From: JAICMB01 sp035295125
GTDB taxonomy: Bacteria > Acidobacteriota > Terriglobia > Bryobacterales > Bryobacteraceae
Reading direction: 5' to 3'
DNA length: 64,000 nucleotides
Assembly (NCBI GenBank): GCA_035295125.1
Contig: DATGJP010000064.1
Span: 248,001 to 312,000, forward strand
Positions 1-7,627 of this stretch are shown here, one piece after another (within the stretch, counting starts at the first letter, position 1; each line of letters begins with the position of its first letter). Made by a program: the position numbers and the translations under genes. Under the pieces are notes generated by a model, which searched no databases, was not told the origin of the DNA, and saw nothing but the letters and a program-made list of their open reading frames with translations.

Positions 1-163
1 GAGCCAGATACTTGACCGGGCCATCCGCCTGTCCTTCGTTCTTCTCAAACTGCAGCGGCAGCTTTCCGTAGGCGTCAAGAACCCGTGCGCGCTGTGTCGC
101 ATCCGGCCCCGCCCAGGCCGTGACGCCGACAACAAACAGGAGAGCAATGCGGTTGCATGGCAT
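1..163 (-). CDS. SBBP/DUF7948-type secreted protein, N-terminal fragment (cut by window edge)
   Basis: Reading leftward from the ATG at 163-161, the frame is open to the window edge. It encodes a short signal peptide (MPCNRIALLFVVGVTAWA) and then a stretch containing YGKLPLQFEKNEGQ. That YGKLPL-x-FE-x-N-x-GQ opening is the typical start of large acidobacterial and planctomycete SBBP-repeat beta-propeller proteins (DUF7948-type N-terminus). These are secreted or surface proteins of unknown role. Only 54 residues are visible, so the repeat part is not seen and the family call rests on this motif. It is divergent from the sigma factor gene at 266, with about 100 bp between the two starts. Confidence 0.6.
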   Translation of the reverse strand, partial: MPCNRIALLFVVGVTAWAGPDATQRARVLDAYGKLPLQFEKNEGQADGPVKYLA

Positions 164-200
164 AACAATTCAGTCCGCGTAAAGCGGACCAAAATCCCAT

Positions 201-211
201 CACGTTACGTG
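201..211. promoter_or_regulatory. Perfect palindrome between divergent genes
   Basis: CACGT-T-ACGTG is a perfect 5-1-5 inverted repeat in the 102-bp gap between the divergent SBBP-type gene (start 163) and the sigma factor gene (start 266). Its size and position suit an operator for a dimeric regulator. No regulator is identified, and a short palindrome can arise by chance. Confidence 0.3.
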
Positions 212-265
212 CCGGATAAGCTGTGCTATCTTGCTCACTGAGCTACAAGTAGTTATCCCCGCTGT

Positions 266-829
266 ATGAACGAACCCGGCGAAATCACCGTTTTATTGCG
301 CCGGTGGAGAGATGGGGATGATCGCGCGTTAGAGCAGCTCGTTCCACACGTTTATCCCCATTTGCGTCAAGTCGCCGCCTCGTACCTCCGCCGCGAGTCG
401 AACGACCACACGCTTCAACCCACCGCTCTCGTCAACGAGCTGTACCTGAAACTATTGCAGCAGCGTAAGGCGGCTTGGGACGACCGCGGCCATTTCTATA
501 CCTTCGCCGCGAAGTTAATGCGGCGCATCCTGGCAGATCACGCCCGCTCTGTCAGCGCCGGAAAACGCGGCGGGGACCTTCCGCACGTTCCGCTAAGCGA
601 TGAGATCCCCTGGGTCAATGTCAACAGCGCTGGAATCATCGATGTCAATCGCGCGCTGGACGAGTTGGAAGCCGTCGACCCGCGCAAGGTCCGACTGGTG
701 GAATTGCGCTATTTTCTCGGCTGCACCACGGCTGAGGCGGCCGAATTGCTGGACATTTCGACCGCTACCGTGGAACGCGACCTCACTATGGTGCGAAGTT
801 GGTTGTACTCAAAGATTGCAACCCCATGA
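266..829 (+). CDS. ECF-type RNA polymerase sigma factor (Sigma70_ECF, PF07638 type)
   Basis: This 187-residue sigma factor has region 2 at about residues 10-95 and a helix-turn-helix region 4 at about 130-180 (AEAAELLDISTATVERDL). The motifs TLQPTALVNELYLKL and RRILADHAR mark the PF07638 / TIGR02999-like ECF group that is expanded in Solibacter, Planctomycetes and Myxococcales. It would direct RNA polymerase to a dedicated promoter set. Its TGA overlaps the ATG of the downstream Ser/Thr kinase (ATGA at 826-829), so the two are translationally coupled. No anti-sigma factor is encoded nearby, so the partner kinase is the likely controller, as in other kinase-linked ECF groups. Confidence 0.93.
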   Translation: MNEPGEITVLLRRWRDGDDRALEQLVPHVYPHLRQVAASYLRRESNDHTLQPTALVNELYLKLLQQRKAAWDDRGHFYTFAAKLMRRILADHARSVSAGKRGGDLPHVPLSDEIPWVNVNSAGIIDVNRALDELEAVDPRKVRLVELRYFLGCTTAEAAELLDISTATVERDLTMVRSWLYSKIATP

Positions 830-3252
830 CGCGCGAACATTGGCAGCGCATGGAGGACATTTTTAACCAGGCTATCGCGGCTGACGAGTCGGCGCGCATC
901 GACTTCGTCCGCCAATTGTGCCAGGGCGACGAAGAGCTGTTCAGTGACGTGCAGCGCCTGTTGGTCGCGTTCGTCGAAGACCGACGATATACACCGCCTC
1001 AACTCGCAAACACGCGGGTTTTTGGCGAATACCGGATCGATCGGGAGATCGGCCACGGCGGCATGGGAACTGTCTACCTGGCCCAGCGGGCCGACGGCGA
1101 ATTCGAGCAGCAGGTTGCGCTCAAGATGGTAAGCCCGCACCTGCGCAGCCAGCTGTTCACGGAACGGTTTCGCGCGGAACGGCAGATTCTCGCCCAACTC
1201 AGTCATCCCAACATCACGCGGCTGCTCGATGGCGGCGTCGGAGAGAATGGCGACCCTTATCTCGCCATGGAGTATGTGGATGGTCAGCCGCTCGACCGTT
1301 ATTGCGACGAACTCCGGCTCACGGTCCCGGGACGAATCCGCCTGCTCCTGCAGGTGTGCTCAGCCGTCGAGTACGCGCACCGCAATCTCATCGTGCATCG
1401 CGATCTGAAGCCGGGCAATATCTTTGTCACCCGCGATGGCACGCCCAAGCTTCTCGATTTCGGAACGGCGAAGCTGCTCAATACGGACGGTGCAGGTTCG
1501 ACGACCACACGGCTGGGCATGATGACGCCGCGCTACGCGAGCCCGGAGCAGATGCGTGGCGACCCGGTTACTACGGTCAGCGACGTATTCTCGCTGGGCG
1601 TGATCCTCTTTGAGCTCGTCACGGGAGCATGGCCGTTCGGCGACCCCGATTCTCCCTCTGATTGTCTACGACGCGCCGCAGTCGAGGTTGAGCCCACGCG
1701 TCCTTCGTCGGTCATTACCGACGAAGCCGCGCGGCTCCGATCCGTGTCGAGGACGAGGCTCGCGCGCATTGCGGATGGCGACCTGCGTAGCGTCATCGGA
1801 AATGCCATCCAGGCCGATCCGAGGCGCCGCTATCAATCGGTCGAGCAGTTCGCGGCCGACCTGGAGCGTTACCTCAACGGCAGAGCCGTTCTCGCGCGCC
1901 GTGGAACCTGGTTGTACCACGCCGGCAAGTTCATACGCCGGCACCGGCTGGGAGTATCCGCCGCGGTCCTGTTCGTGATTGTCCTGGCCGGATCGGCAGT
2001 CTATTCTGCGCGCCAGGCCCAACTCGCGAGAGCGGAGGCGCAAAAATCGGCGCTCGTTACCGAGTTCATACGAGGCATCCTGGGATCTGCCGATCCCACC
2101 GGCGAAGGCGGCAGCAAAAACATCACGGTATTGGAGGCTTTGAATCAGGCGCGCGCGCAGTTGTCTGAGTTGAATACGCAGCCGATGATCAAGGCGTATC
2201 TTCATTACACGCTGGGCATTACCTACGACAATCTGCAGGACTTCCGCTCCGCCGAAGAACAGATGCGAAGCGCGGTCGACATATCGAGGAGGTACGGGTC
2301 GCCTACGGAGCTTGCTTGGGCGGAAGCGTCCCTGGGGTCGATCCTCCTTGCCGCCGGAAGATATGTAGAGGAGGCGGAAACTCTTCTTCGGGACGCTGTA
2401 TCGGTGGTACGAAAACAAGGCAAGAACGCCGACCCGCAGTTGGTGAATGTTGCGGTCGGGAACTATTTTCGGATTCTATGGGGACGGCACGGTCACAGTC
2501 CACAAGTGGAGGCGCTGGGGCGTGAGGCGATCGGCGTGCCGATGCCGCAGACCTCGAAGGTCACCAGCAACTACAAATTCGCGCAGTACCTGATCGAGGA
2601 GCATCGCGATCGGGAGGCGGCCGATTTACTCGACGAGGGGATCCGCATCGAGCGCGGACTTGTCCATCCCACAGCGTCGTTGGGGTTCGTGGACCACGTG
2701 TATTCCGCGCTGCGGGCGGGGGAAGGAGATTGGGTCGGGGCGGAACGTTACGCCCGGCTCTCGCGCGATGAGATAAGTGGGCAGTACGGTCCGGACAACC
2801 CGGCAACTCTTAGCGCGACGGTGGTGTGGGCCGCGGCGTGGTCGAAGCTCGGGCACGCGGTGGAGGCCGACCATGTGAGCGAGAACGCCCTCGCTTCGTT
2901 GAGAAGAGTCGCCGCGCTGCATTCCTACGATTTCTGGCCCGCGCTCCTGGCACGAGCTTCGATACTCAACGACGCCACGCGCTGGGACGAAGCGGAAGAA
3001 GCTGCGCGAGAATCGTTAGCAGCGGCGCAGTCGGCGAATCCCGACGACCCGCGAAGTGGTCAGTCGTGGGCTGAACTCGGGATTGCTCTGCTCGGGCAGC
3101 GGCGCATCCAGGAAGGGGCTATCGCGCTCGATAACGCGGACCGTATCGACCGCAAATTGCCGGGCTGGTCGGCAGACCACTACGCCACCAAGCGCATCGA
3201 ACAAGCGCTCGCCGCTGCTCGGCGAAGCCCTGGGGCCGCGTCACGGCAGTAG
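826..3252 (+). CDS. Membrane Ser/Thr protein kinase with TPR sensor region
   Basis: This PknB-type kinase has 808 residues counted from the ATG at 826. A frame-compatible start at 799 also exists, but 826 gives the ATGA overlap with the sigma gene. An N-terminal helical segment (TREHWQRMEDIF) precedes the kinase domain. The glycine loop GHGGMGTV lies near residues 76-83, VALK follows, HRDLKPGN begins near 191 and DFG is near 211-213. One transmembrane helix (about 375-393) follows. The remaining 400 or so residues are TPR-like helical repeats, probably outside the cytoplasm. All key catalytic residues are present. It is paired with the upstream sigma factor. Paralogues at 11640 and 35009 share the architecture. 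Confidence 0.93.
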   Translation: MTREHWQRMEDIFNQAIAADESARIDFVRQLCQGDEELFSDVQRLLVAFVEDRRYTPPQLANTRVFGEYRIDREIGHGGMGTVYLAQRADGEFEQQVALKMVSPHLRSQLFTERFRAERQILAQLSHPNITRLLDGGVGENGDPYLAMEYVDGQPLDRYCDELRLTVPGRIRLLLQVCSAVEYAHRNLIVHRDLKPGNIFVTRDGTPKLLDFGTAKLLNTDGAGSTTTRLGMMTPRYASPEQMRGDPVTTVSDVFSLGVILFELVTGAWPFGDPDSPSDCLRRAAVEVEPTRPSSVITDEAARLRSVSRTRLARIADGDLRSVIGNAIQADPRRRYQSVEQFAADLERYLNGRAVLARRGTWLYHAGKFIRRHRLGVSAAVLFVIVLAGSAVYSARQAQLARAEAQKSALVTEFIRGILGSADPTGEGGSKNITVLEALNQARAQLSELNTQPMIKAYLHYTLGITYDNLQDFRSAEEQMRSAVDISRRYGSPTELAWAEASLGSILLAAGRYVEEAETLLRDAVSVVRKQGKNADPQLVNVAVGNYFRILWGRHGHSPQVEALGREAIGVPMPQTSKVTSNYKFAQYLIEEHRDREAADLLDEGIRIERGLVHPTASLGFVDHVYSALRAGEGDWVGAERYARLSRDEISGQYGPDNPATLSATVVWAAAWSKLGHAVEADHVSENALASLRRVAALHSYDFWPALLARASILNDATRWDEAEEAARESLAAAQSANPDDPRSGQSWAELGIALLGQRRIQEGAIALDNADRIDRKLPGWSADHYATKRIEQALAAARRSPGAASRQ

Positions 3253-3303
3253 TAACGAGCATCAAGTTAAGGAAACTCAGGAGCGTCCAGCGCGGCGATC
3301 AAT

Positions 3304-3781
3304 ATGGAGCAAGTCCGGCCCACACGACGGAGGTTCTTCTACGTAGCAGGGCTCATGCACCATCTTGAATTGCAGATGAATCAACAGCACTCGAAAGAAT
3401 TACTTCGCGATTGGCCCTATTCTCTCCACCGGCCGCGATTACGAAGACGCAAAGAACGCTCTCGATCGCGGATTCTCTGCACCGTGGCACCCCGCGCTAC
3501 AAACAGGAGATGAACTACGATCCAGCCATTGCGCTGCGCAGTCTTTCAGCTCCCGTGCTTTTTCTATTTGGCGAGGGCGATAAACTAGTTCCAGTTTCGG
3601 CGTGCGGAACCTGATTCGACAAATCATGAAGGATTCGGGACATCGTGATTTCACTATCCGGACATTTCCCGGCGCCGATCACAGGCTCCGCGTGAAGGCC
3701 GCTTCAGGAGAACGGGAAGAAGCGCCGGACTACTTCGAAGTCACACGCGATTGGGTTCGCAGCCGAACGGGGATACAGTAA
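3304..3781 (+). pseudogene. Decayed alpha/beta hydrolase, C-terminal remnant
   Basis: No intact gene spans this interval, but pieces of an alpha/beta hydrolase can be read in different frames. The frame ending at 3614 contains SLSAPVLFLFGEGDKLVPVS, the usual strand with the catalytic-acid loop. From 3602 another frame continues as VRNLIRQIMKDSGHRDFTIRTF, then FPGADH with the expected catalytic His, and runs to TAA at 3779-3781. The frame change falls near 3595-3605. The N-terminal half with the nucleophile elbow is missing. The piece starting at 3304 (ELQMNQQHSKELLRDW) may belong to the same protein. This is a degraded copy; the parent family is assigned from the two motifs only. Confidence 0.6.
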
Positions 3782-3789
3782 CGATTGCC

Positions 3790-5784
3790 ATGGGAAGTGC
3801 CAGACGGTTTTCTACCAGAAGATCATTTCTACGAACGGCCGCCGCGATGGGAGCGGCCGCGGCGTTGGGCAAGTCGTCAGATGCCTCGCACAGCCCTTGG
3901 AAGGAGCGCCGCGAGCTTTTTCCGGAAGGTGTCGCGTCCGGCGACCCCGATCATCACAGCGTGATTCTATGGACGCGCGTGGGAGATCCGCGAATCGAGA
4001 AGCTGTTTGTCGAAGTGTCAGAAGACAAGGGATTCACACGAATCGCCGCGTCAGCCGCGGCGCGTGTCTCCGCTGAAGCCGACTGGACCTGCCGCGTTCT
4101 TGCAGGAGGCTTAAAACCCTCGCGTGTCTACTGGTTCCGATTCATGTTGCCGGATGGTTCCGGGAGCCGTGTCGGGCGGACGATGACCGCACCGCTGCCC
4201 GACGATCCTCGACCTGTTCGCTTCGCATTCGTGAGCTGCCAGAATGCGAACCAGGGCGCCCAGAACGCCTATCGCCGCATGATTTATGAGGATGAGCGCG
4301 CTTCCGAAACGGAGCAGCTTGGCTTCGTCCTGCACCTTGGCGACTTCATTTATGAAATCGTCTGGTACCCCGAGGACCGCCGGGAAATGTATGATCGGCG
4401 CGTTCGCGATGTCGTCCGGTATCCACACGGCGAAAAGATCCACGATTTTCACATTCCCTCGACGCTGGAAGACTATCGCGCTGTCTACAAAGCCTATCTA
4501 CACGATCCCGATTTGCAGGACGCTCGCGCCCGCTGGCCATTCGTTCCGATGTGGGATAACCACGAATTCAGTTGGCTTGGCTGGCAGGGTTTTCAACAGT
4601 TCTTTGGAGAAACGAGGTCTGCGCAAACGCTGAAGGTCGCGGCAAATCAGGCATTCTTCGAATTCCAGCCGGCGAGAATGACTCGTCCGCAATCGAAATC
4701 GTTGGATGCGTTTCATCCGCCACAGGTGAGGAACGCTCCGATCACGCGCTTCGATCGGGACGGGCTCGGAGACGAGCCGAACAATCGCACCGCTGTTGAC
4801 AGCCTGTGTGGCTATCGGACATTACGCTGGGGACGAAATGTCGAGCTGATCATCACCGATCAACGCAGCTATCGATCTCAAGATCGGAGCGCACTTCCCG
4901 AAGCAGCGGCGCTGTCTAGCGCCGATTTTCCGGGACTGATTCCACAGGAGGCCATGGAGAGTCTCGACGCCGGCCGCGTGATTGCTGGATTCAAAGAAGA
5001 ACGTCCGCCGCAGACGATTCTCGGCTCGAAGCAGAAAGCGTGGTTTCTGGAGCGGCTGCGGAAATCGCAGGCGACCTGGAAGCTCTGGGGCAATACAGTG
5101 GCGACGCTCGAAATGCGAGCCGATCCTCAGAATCTCCCCCCGGGACTTACGGCGGCTTGGGGCGGAGCAGGATACGCGATCTTCGCGCAAACCGATTTCA
5201 GCACGGCCTTTCTCGAGCGCGGCGAGATTTATGATTTTATAGAAGAGCATGGCATCACCGGATTCGCGAGTCTTTCGGGCGATCGGCACAGTTTTTGGGC
5301 TGGATTAGCCGCGAAATCATTACCGCCAAAAGATTTCAAGCCGGTCGGGCTGGCTTTCGTGACGGGTTCCATTTCGGCGCCGGGGTTACTCGAATCGTTC
5401 GAACACAATCTTCCGGCCGAGCATCCATTGCGCGCCTTGTACGTGCCCGGGATCAATCTCCTGGTCAAGCATGGCGTCCGATCGTGCCTGGAATACGCGC
5501 GCAGCGGGGATCTAACCAAGGCGCGTGCCCTTTCGAATCACCAACTGGCCCCGCATGTTTCCTTTGTCGACATGGGCGGCCATGGTTACTCGATTGTGAA
5601 GGCACATGCCCAGGCACTCGAGACAGAATTTGTTTGCATTCCGCGGCCCCTCGAACGCGGCGATCGCGCGGATGGCGGTCCCTTGCGTTATCGCGTAAAC
5701 GTGCGCACATCTCTGTGGGGCAAGGGCGAACATCCGGCGCCAAAGATCGACGTCGTGGAAGGCGACGTTGCTTTATCGGTCTGA
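3790..5784 (+). CDS. phoD: PhoD-type alkaline phosphatase / phosphodiesterase, Tat-exported
   Basis: The protein has 664 residues from the ATG at 3790, chosen because it leaves a twin-arginine signal (RRSFLRTAAA, from residue 10); the frame is also open from 3751. The mature part begins with the PhoD N-terminal beta domain (FPEGVASGDPDHHSVILWTR). The metallophosphatase core follows, with FVSCQNANQG, LHLGDFIYE (metal-ligand Asp near 185), MWDNHEF (Asn257-His258) and FASLSGDRHSFWAG. PhoD enzymes hydrolyse phosphodiesters and monoesters in the periplasm or outside the cell using Ca/Fe. The more usual WDDHE is WDNHE here; Asn is the typical metal-bridging residue of metallophosphatases. It stands alone, with the hydrolase relic upstream. 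Confidence 0.9.
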   Translation: MGSARRFSTRRSFLRTAAAMGAAAALGKSSDASHSPWKERRELFPEGVASGDPDHHSVILWTRVGDPRIEKLFVEVSEDKGFTRIAASAAARVSAEADWTCRVLAGGLKPSRVYWFRFMLPDGSGSRVGRTMTAPLPDDPRPVRFAFVSCQNANQGAQNAYRRMIYEDERASETEQLGFVLHLGDFIYEIVWYPEDRREMYDRRVRDVVRYPHGEKIHDFHIPSTLEDYRAVYKAYLHDPDLQDARARWPFVPMWDNHEFSWLGWQGFQQFFGETRSAQTLKVAANQAFFEFQPARMTRPQSKSLDAFHPPQVRNAPITRFDRDGLGDEPNNRTAVDSLCGYRTLRWGRNVELIITDQRSYRSQDRSALPEAAALSSADFPGLIPQEAMESLDAGRVIAGFKEERPPQTILGSKQKAWFLERLRKSQATWKLWGNTVATLEMRADPQNLPPGLTAAWGGAGYAIFAQTDFSTAFLERGEIYDFIEEHGITGFASLSGDRHSFWAGLAAKSLPPKDFKPVGLAFVTGSISAPGLLESFEHNLPAEHPLRALYVPGINLLVKHGVRSCLEYARSGDLTKARALSNHQLAPHVSFVDMGGHGYSIVKAHAQALETEFVCIPRPLERGDRADGGPLRYRVNVRTSLWGKGEHPAPKIDVVEGDVALSV

Positions 5785-5992
5785 TGTGCCTGCGCTGTAG
5801 TGCCGGCCCTCTGCTGGTTTTGAGAGATTTCGGCTACGGGGTACATGAAAATGACTGGCGATGGACGGGTTGGCATTGGGAGAAGAAGATCCGCCCAATC
5901 GATCTACGAATGGCCGTCTCATACGATTGCCCATGCGGTTAGTGGGGAAAAGTCTCCGAATTGAAATGAACTCCTCACGCGGGCTGCCGTGA

Positions 5993-7447
5993 CTACCCCG
6001 TCAGAGAGAAATCGTGCTGGCGCAGCAAGACTCCCAACACGCGAATTCCAGCGACAATCTTTTCGACCGTCATCGCCGCATAGCCCATAATGAATTCGCT
6101 TTGATTGGGTGGCGTCAAATAGAACGGCGACGCGGGATAAATTCTCAGGCCTCGGGCTCCGGCCGCGGCGCAGAGCGGTGGTATCCGATTCGGCGGTAAA
6201 TCAGGCAGCGAAAGCACCAGATGCACGCCGGAGTCAGCGCCGCGGACTTTGGCTCGCGGCCCCAGATAACGCGCGATGGAATCGAGCAGGGCGGCCCGGA
6301 GGTTTGCTTTGCGCGTCCGGCATTCGCGAACATGCGGCGCGAGATACCCGGCGCGTATAAAATCGGCGAGGATCTGCTGCGGCAATGCCGCGGAATGACA
6401 GTCGACCAAATGCTTGGCGTGCAGGAAGGGAACAACGAGCGCCTTAGGCAATACCAGATAGCCGAGACGCATGGACGGTGACAAAATGCGCGAAAACGTT
6501 CCGACGTAGATCACCAGACCACGGCGGTCAATGCCCTGCAGCGCTTCAATGGGCGGATGGCCATAGAAATATTCGCTGCTGTAATCGTCTTCGACAATGT
6601 AAGCGCCCGTACGCCCGGCCCAAGTGAGCAAGGCTTGCCGTCGCTCGCGCGATAATACCCCGCCCGAGGGAAACTGGTGTGAGGGCGTGACATAAGCAAG
6701 CTTTACGGCGCAGGAGTCCGGTGGCAACTCCGACGTCCGCAACCCGAGCGGATCCGCCCGGATAGGAAGCAGACGCGCACCTGAAGAAAGAAAGATGTCA
6801 CGCGCCACCCGATAGTTCGGGTCTTCGATGATTACCGTGTCGCGTTCGTCAATCAATACGCGCGCAACCAAATCCAGCGCCTGAGAGGACCCGTTCACGA
6901 TCAGGATTTGGTCCGGACCGGCGTCGACACCACGTGAGATTCTCAGATGCGCGGCCAGCGCCTCTCGCAAACCGGCATCGCCTGCGGGGTGGAGATAGTT
7001 CACGCTGGGCGTTTGTAAGCGATGCGCGGCGAGCTTCTGCCAACGCTTTGCCGGAAAATCCTCGGGCGACGCCGCGGCGCAATCGAAATCGTAAGGCACC
7101 GGCACGAGAGGTTTCGAAAGGCTCGCCGGAGTGTTCAGAAGTTTGCGCGCGTAGCGCGACACGCGAAGCGCAGCCGGTTGAATACCAGGACTGGCGGGAC
7201 GGAGCATGGTTCGGACGGTGCCTTTGACGTAAGTTCCTGATCCGACGCGGGCGCTGGCGAGTCCGTTGGCGATCAGTTGTTCATAGGCAATCAGCACCGC
7301 GTTGCGCGACACCCCGAGATCGCGGGCAAGCTGCCGTGTCACTGGCAGGCGCATCCCAGGCGTTAGTTTGCCTGATACGATCAGGTCGTATATCGCTCGA
7401 TAAATCTGCTGGAATCGCGGTCCCGGGCCCGCGAGCGAAATCAACAT
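5993..7447 (-). CDS. MocR/PdxR-type regulator: GntR helix-turn-helix fused to aminotransferase-like domain
   Basis: The protein has 484 residues. A GntR winged helix occupies about 8-75 (LARDLGVSRNAVLIAYEQL, then GSGTYV). A fold-type I aminotransferase domain fills about 110-480 (NGSSQALDLVARVL, EDPNYRVARD, VEDDYSSEY). In MocR regulators a Lys in GTFSK normally binds PLP as an internal aldimine. Here the motif reads GTFSRILSPSMRLGYL, placing Arg at residue 320 (codon CGC at 6490-6488), so covalent PLP binding at that position looks impossible. It is divergent from the TPR/DinB gene at 7628, whose promoter region it may control. Family call is firm; effector is unknown. Confidence 0.93.
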   Translation of the reverse strand: MLISLAGPGPRFQQIYRAIYDLIVSGKLTPGMRLPVTRQLARDLGVSRNAVLIAYEQLIANGLASARVGSGTYVKGTVRTMLRPASPGIQPAALRVSRYARKLLNTPASLSKPLVPVPYDFDCAAASPEDFPAKRWQKLAAHRLQTPSVNYLHPAGDAGLREALAAHLRISRGVDAGPDQILIVNGSSQALDLVARVLIDERDTVIIEDPNYRVARDIFLSSGARLLPIRADPLGLRTSELPPDSCAVKLAYVTPSHQFPSGGVLSRERRQALLTWAGRTGAYIVEDDYSSEYFYGHPPIEALQGIDRRGLVIYVGTFSRILSPSMRLGYLVLPKALVVPFLHAKHLVDCHSAALPQQILADFIRAGYLAPHVRECRTRKANLRAALLDSIARYLGPRAKVRGADSGVHLVLSLPDLPPNRIPPLCAAAGARGLRIYPASPFYLTPPNQSEFIMGYAAMTVEKIVAGIRVLGVLLRQHDFSLTG

Positions 7448-7553
7448 AAGCGTCTACTCCAAGCCAGCGCCAATGCGCTGAATTCACTTGCAGATATAGA
7501 CGTAGGAGACTCCATTTCGTCTGGTTTGACCCGCCTTCCCGCGAGCAGCCGAC

Positions 7554-7587
7554 CCAATCGATTGGCCCACTTGCGGGCTTCCAATTG
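7554..7587. promoter_or_regulatory. Two palindromes in the MocR divergent promoter region
   Basis: The 180-bp gap between the MocR gene (start 7447) and the TPR/DinB gene (start 7628) contains a perfect 12-bp palindrome CCAATCGATTGG (7554-7565) and a related 8-bp palindrome CCAATTGG (7581-7588). They are centred about 25 bp apart and share the CCAAT/ATTGG half-sites. They could be operator sites for the adjacent regulator. This is inference from position and symmetry only; MocR operators are often direct repeats. Confidence 0.35.
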
Positions 7588-7627
7588 GCTCTCGCCTGGG
7601 ACCGTTTTCCCCCGCATACTGTGAAAC

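Noticed and set aside
5295..5942. Plus-strand 215-codon open frame at the end of phoD
   Set aside because: It overlaps the strongly supported PhoD frame and shows no family motif; only the last 150 bases are outside phoD.
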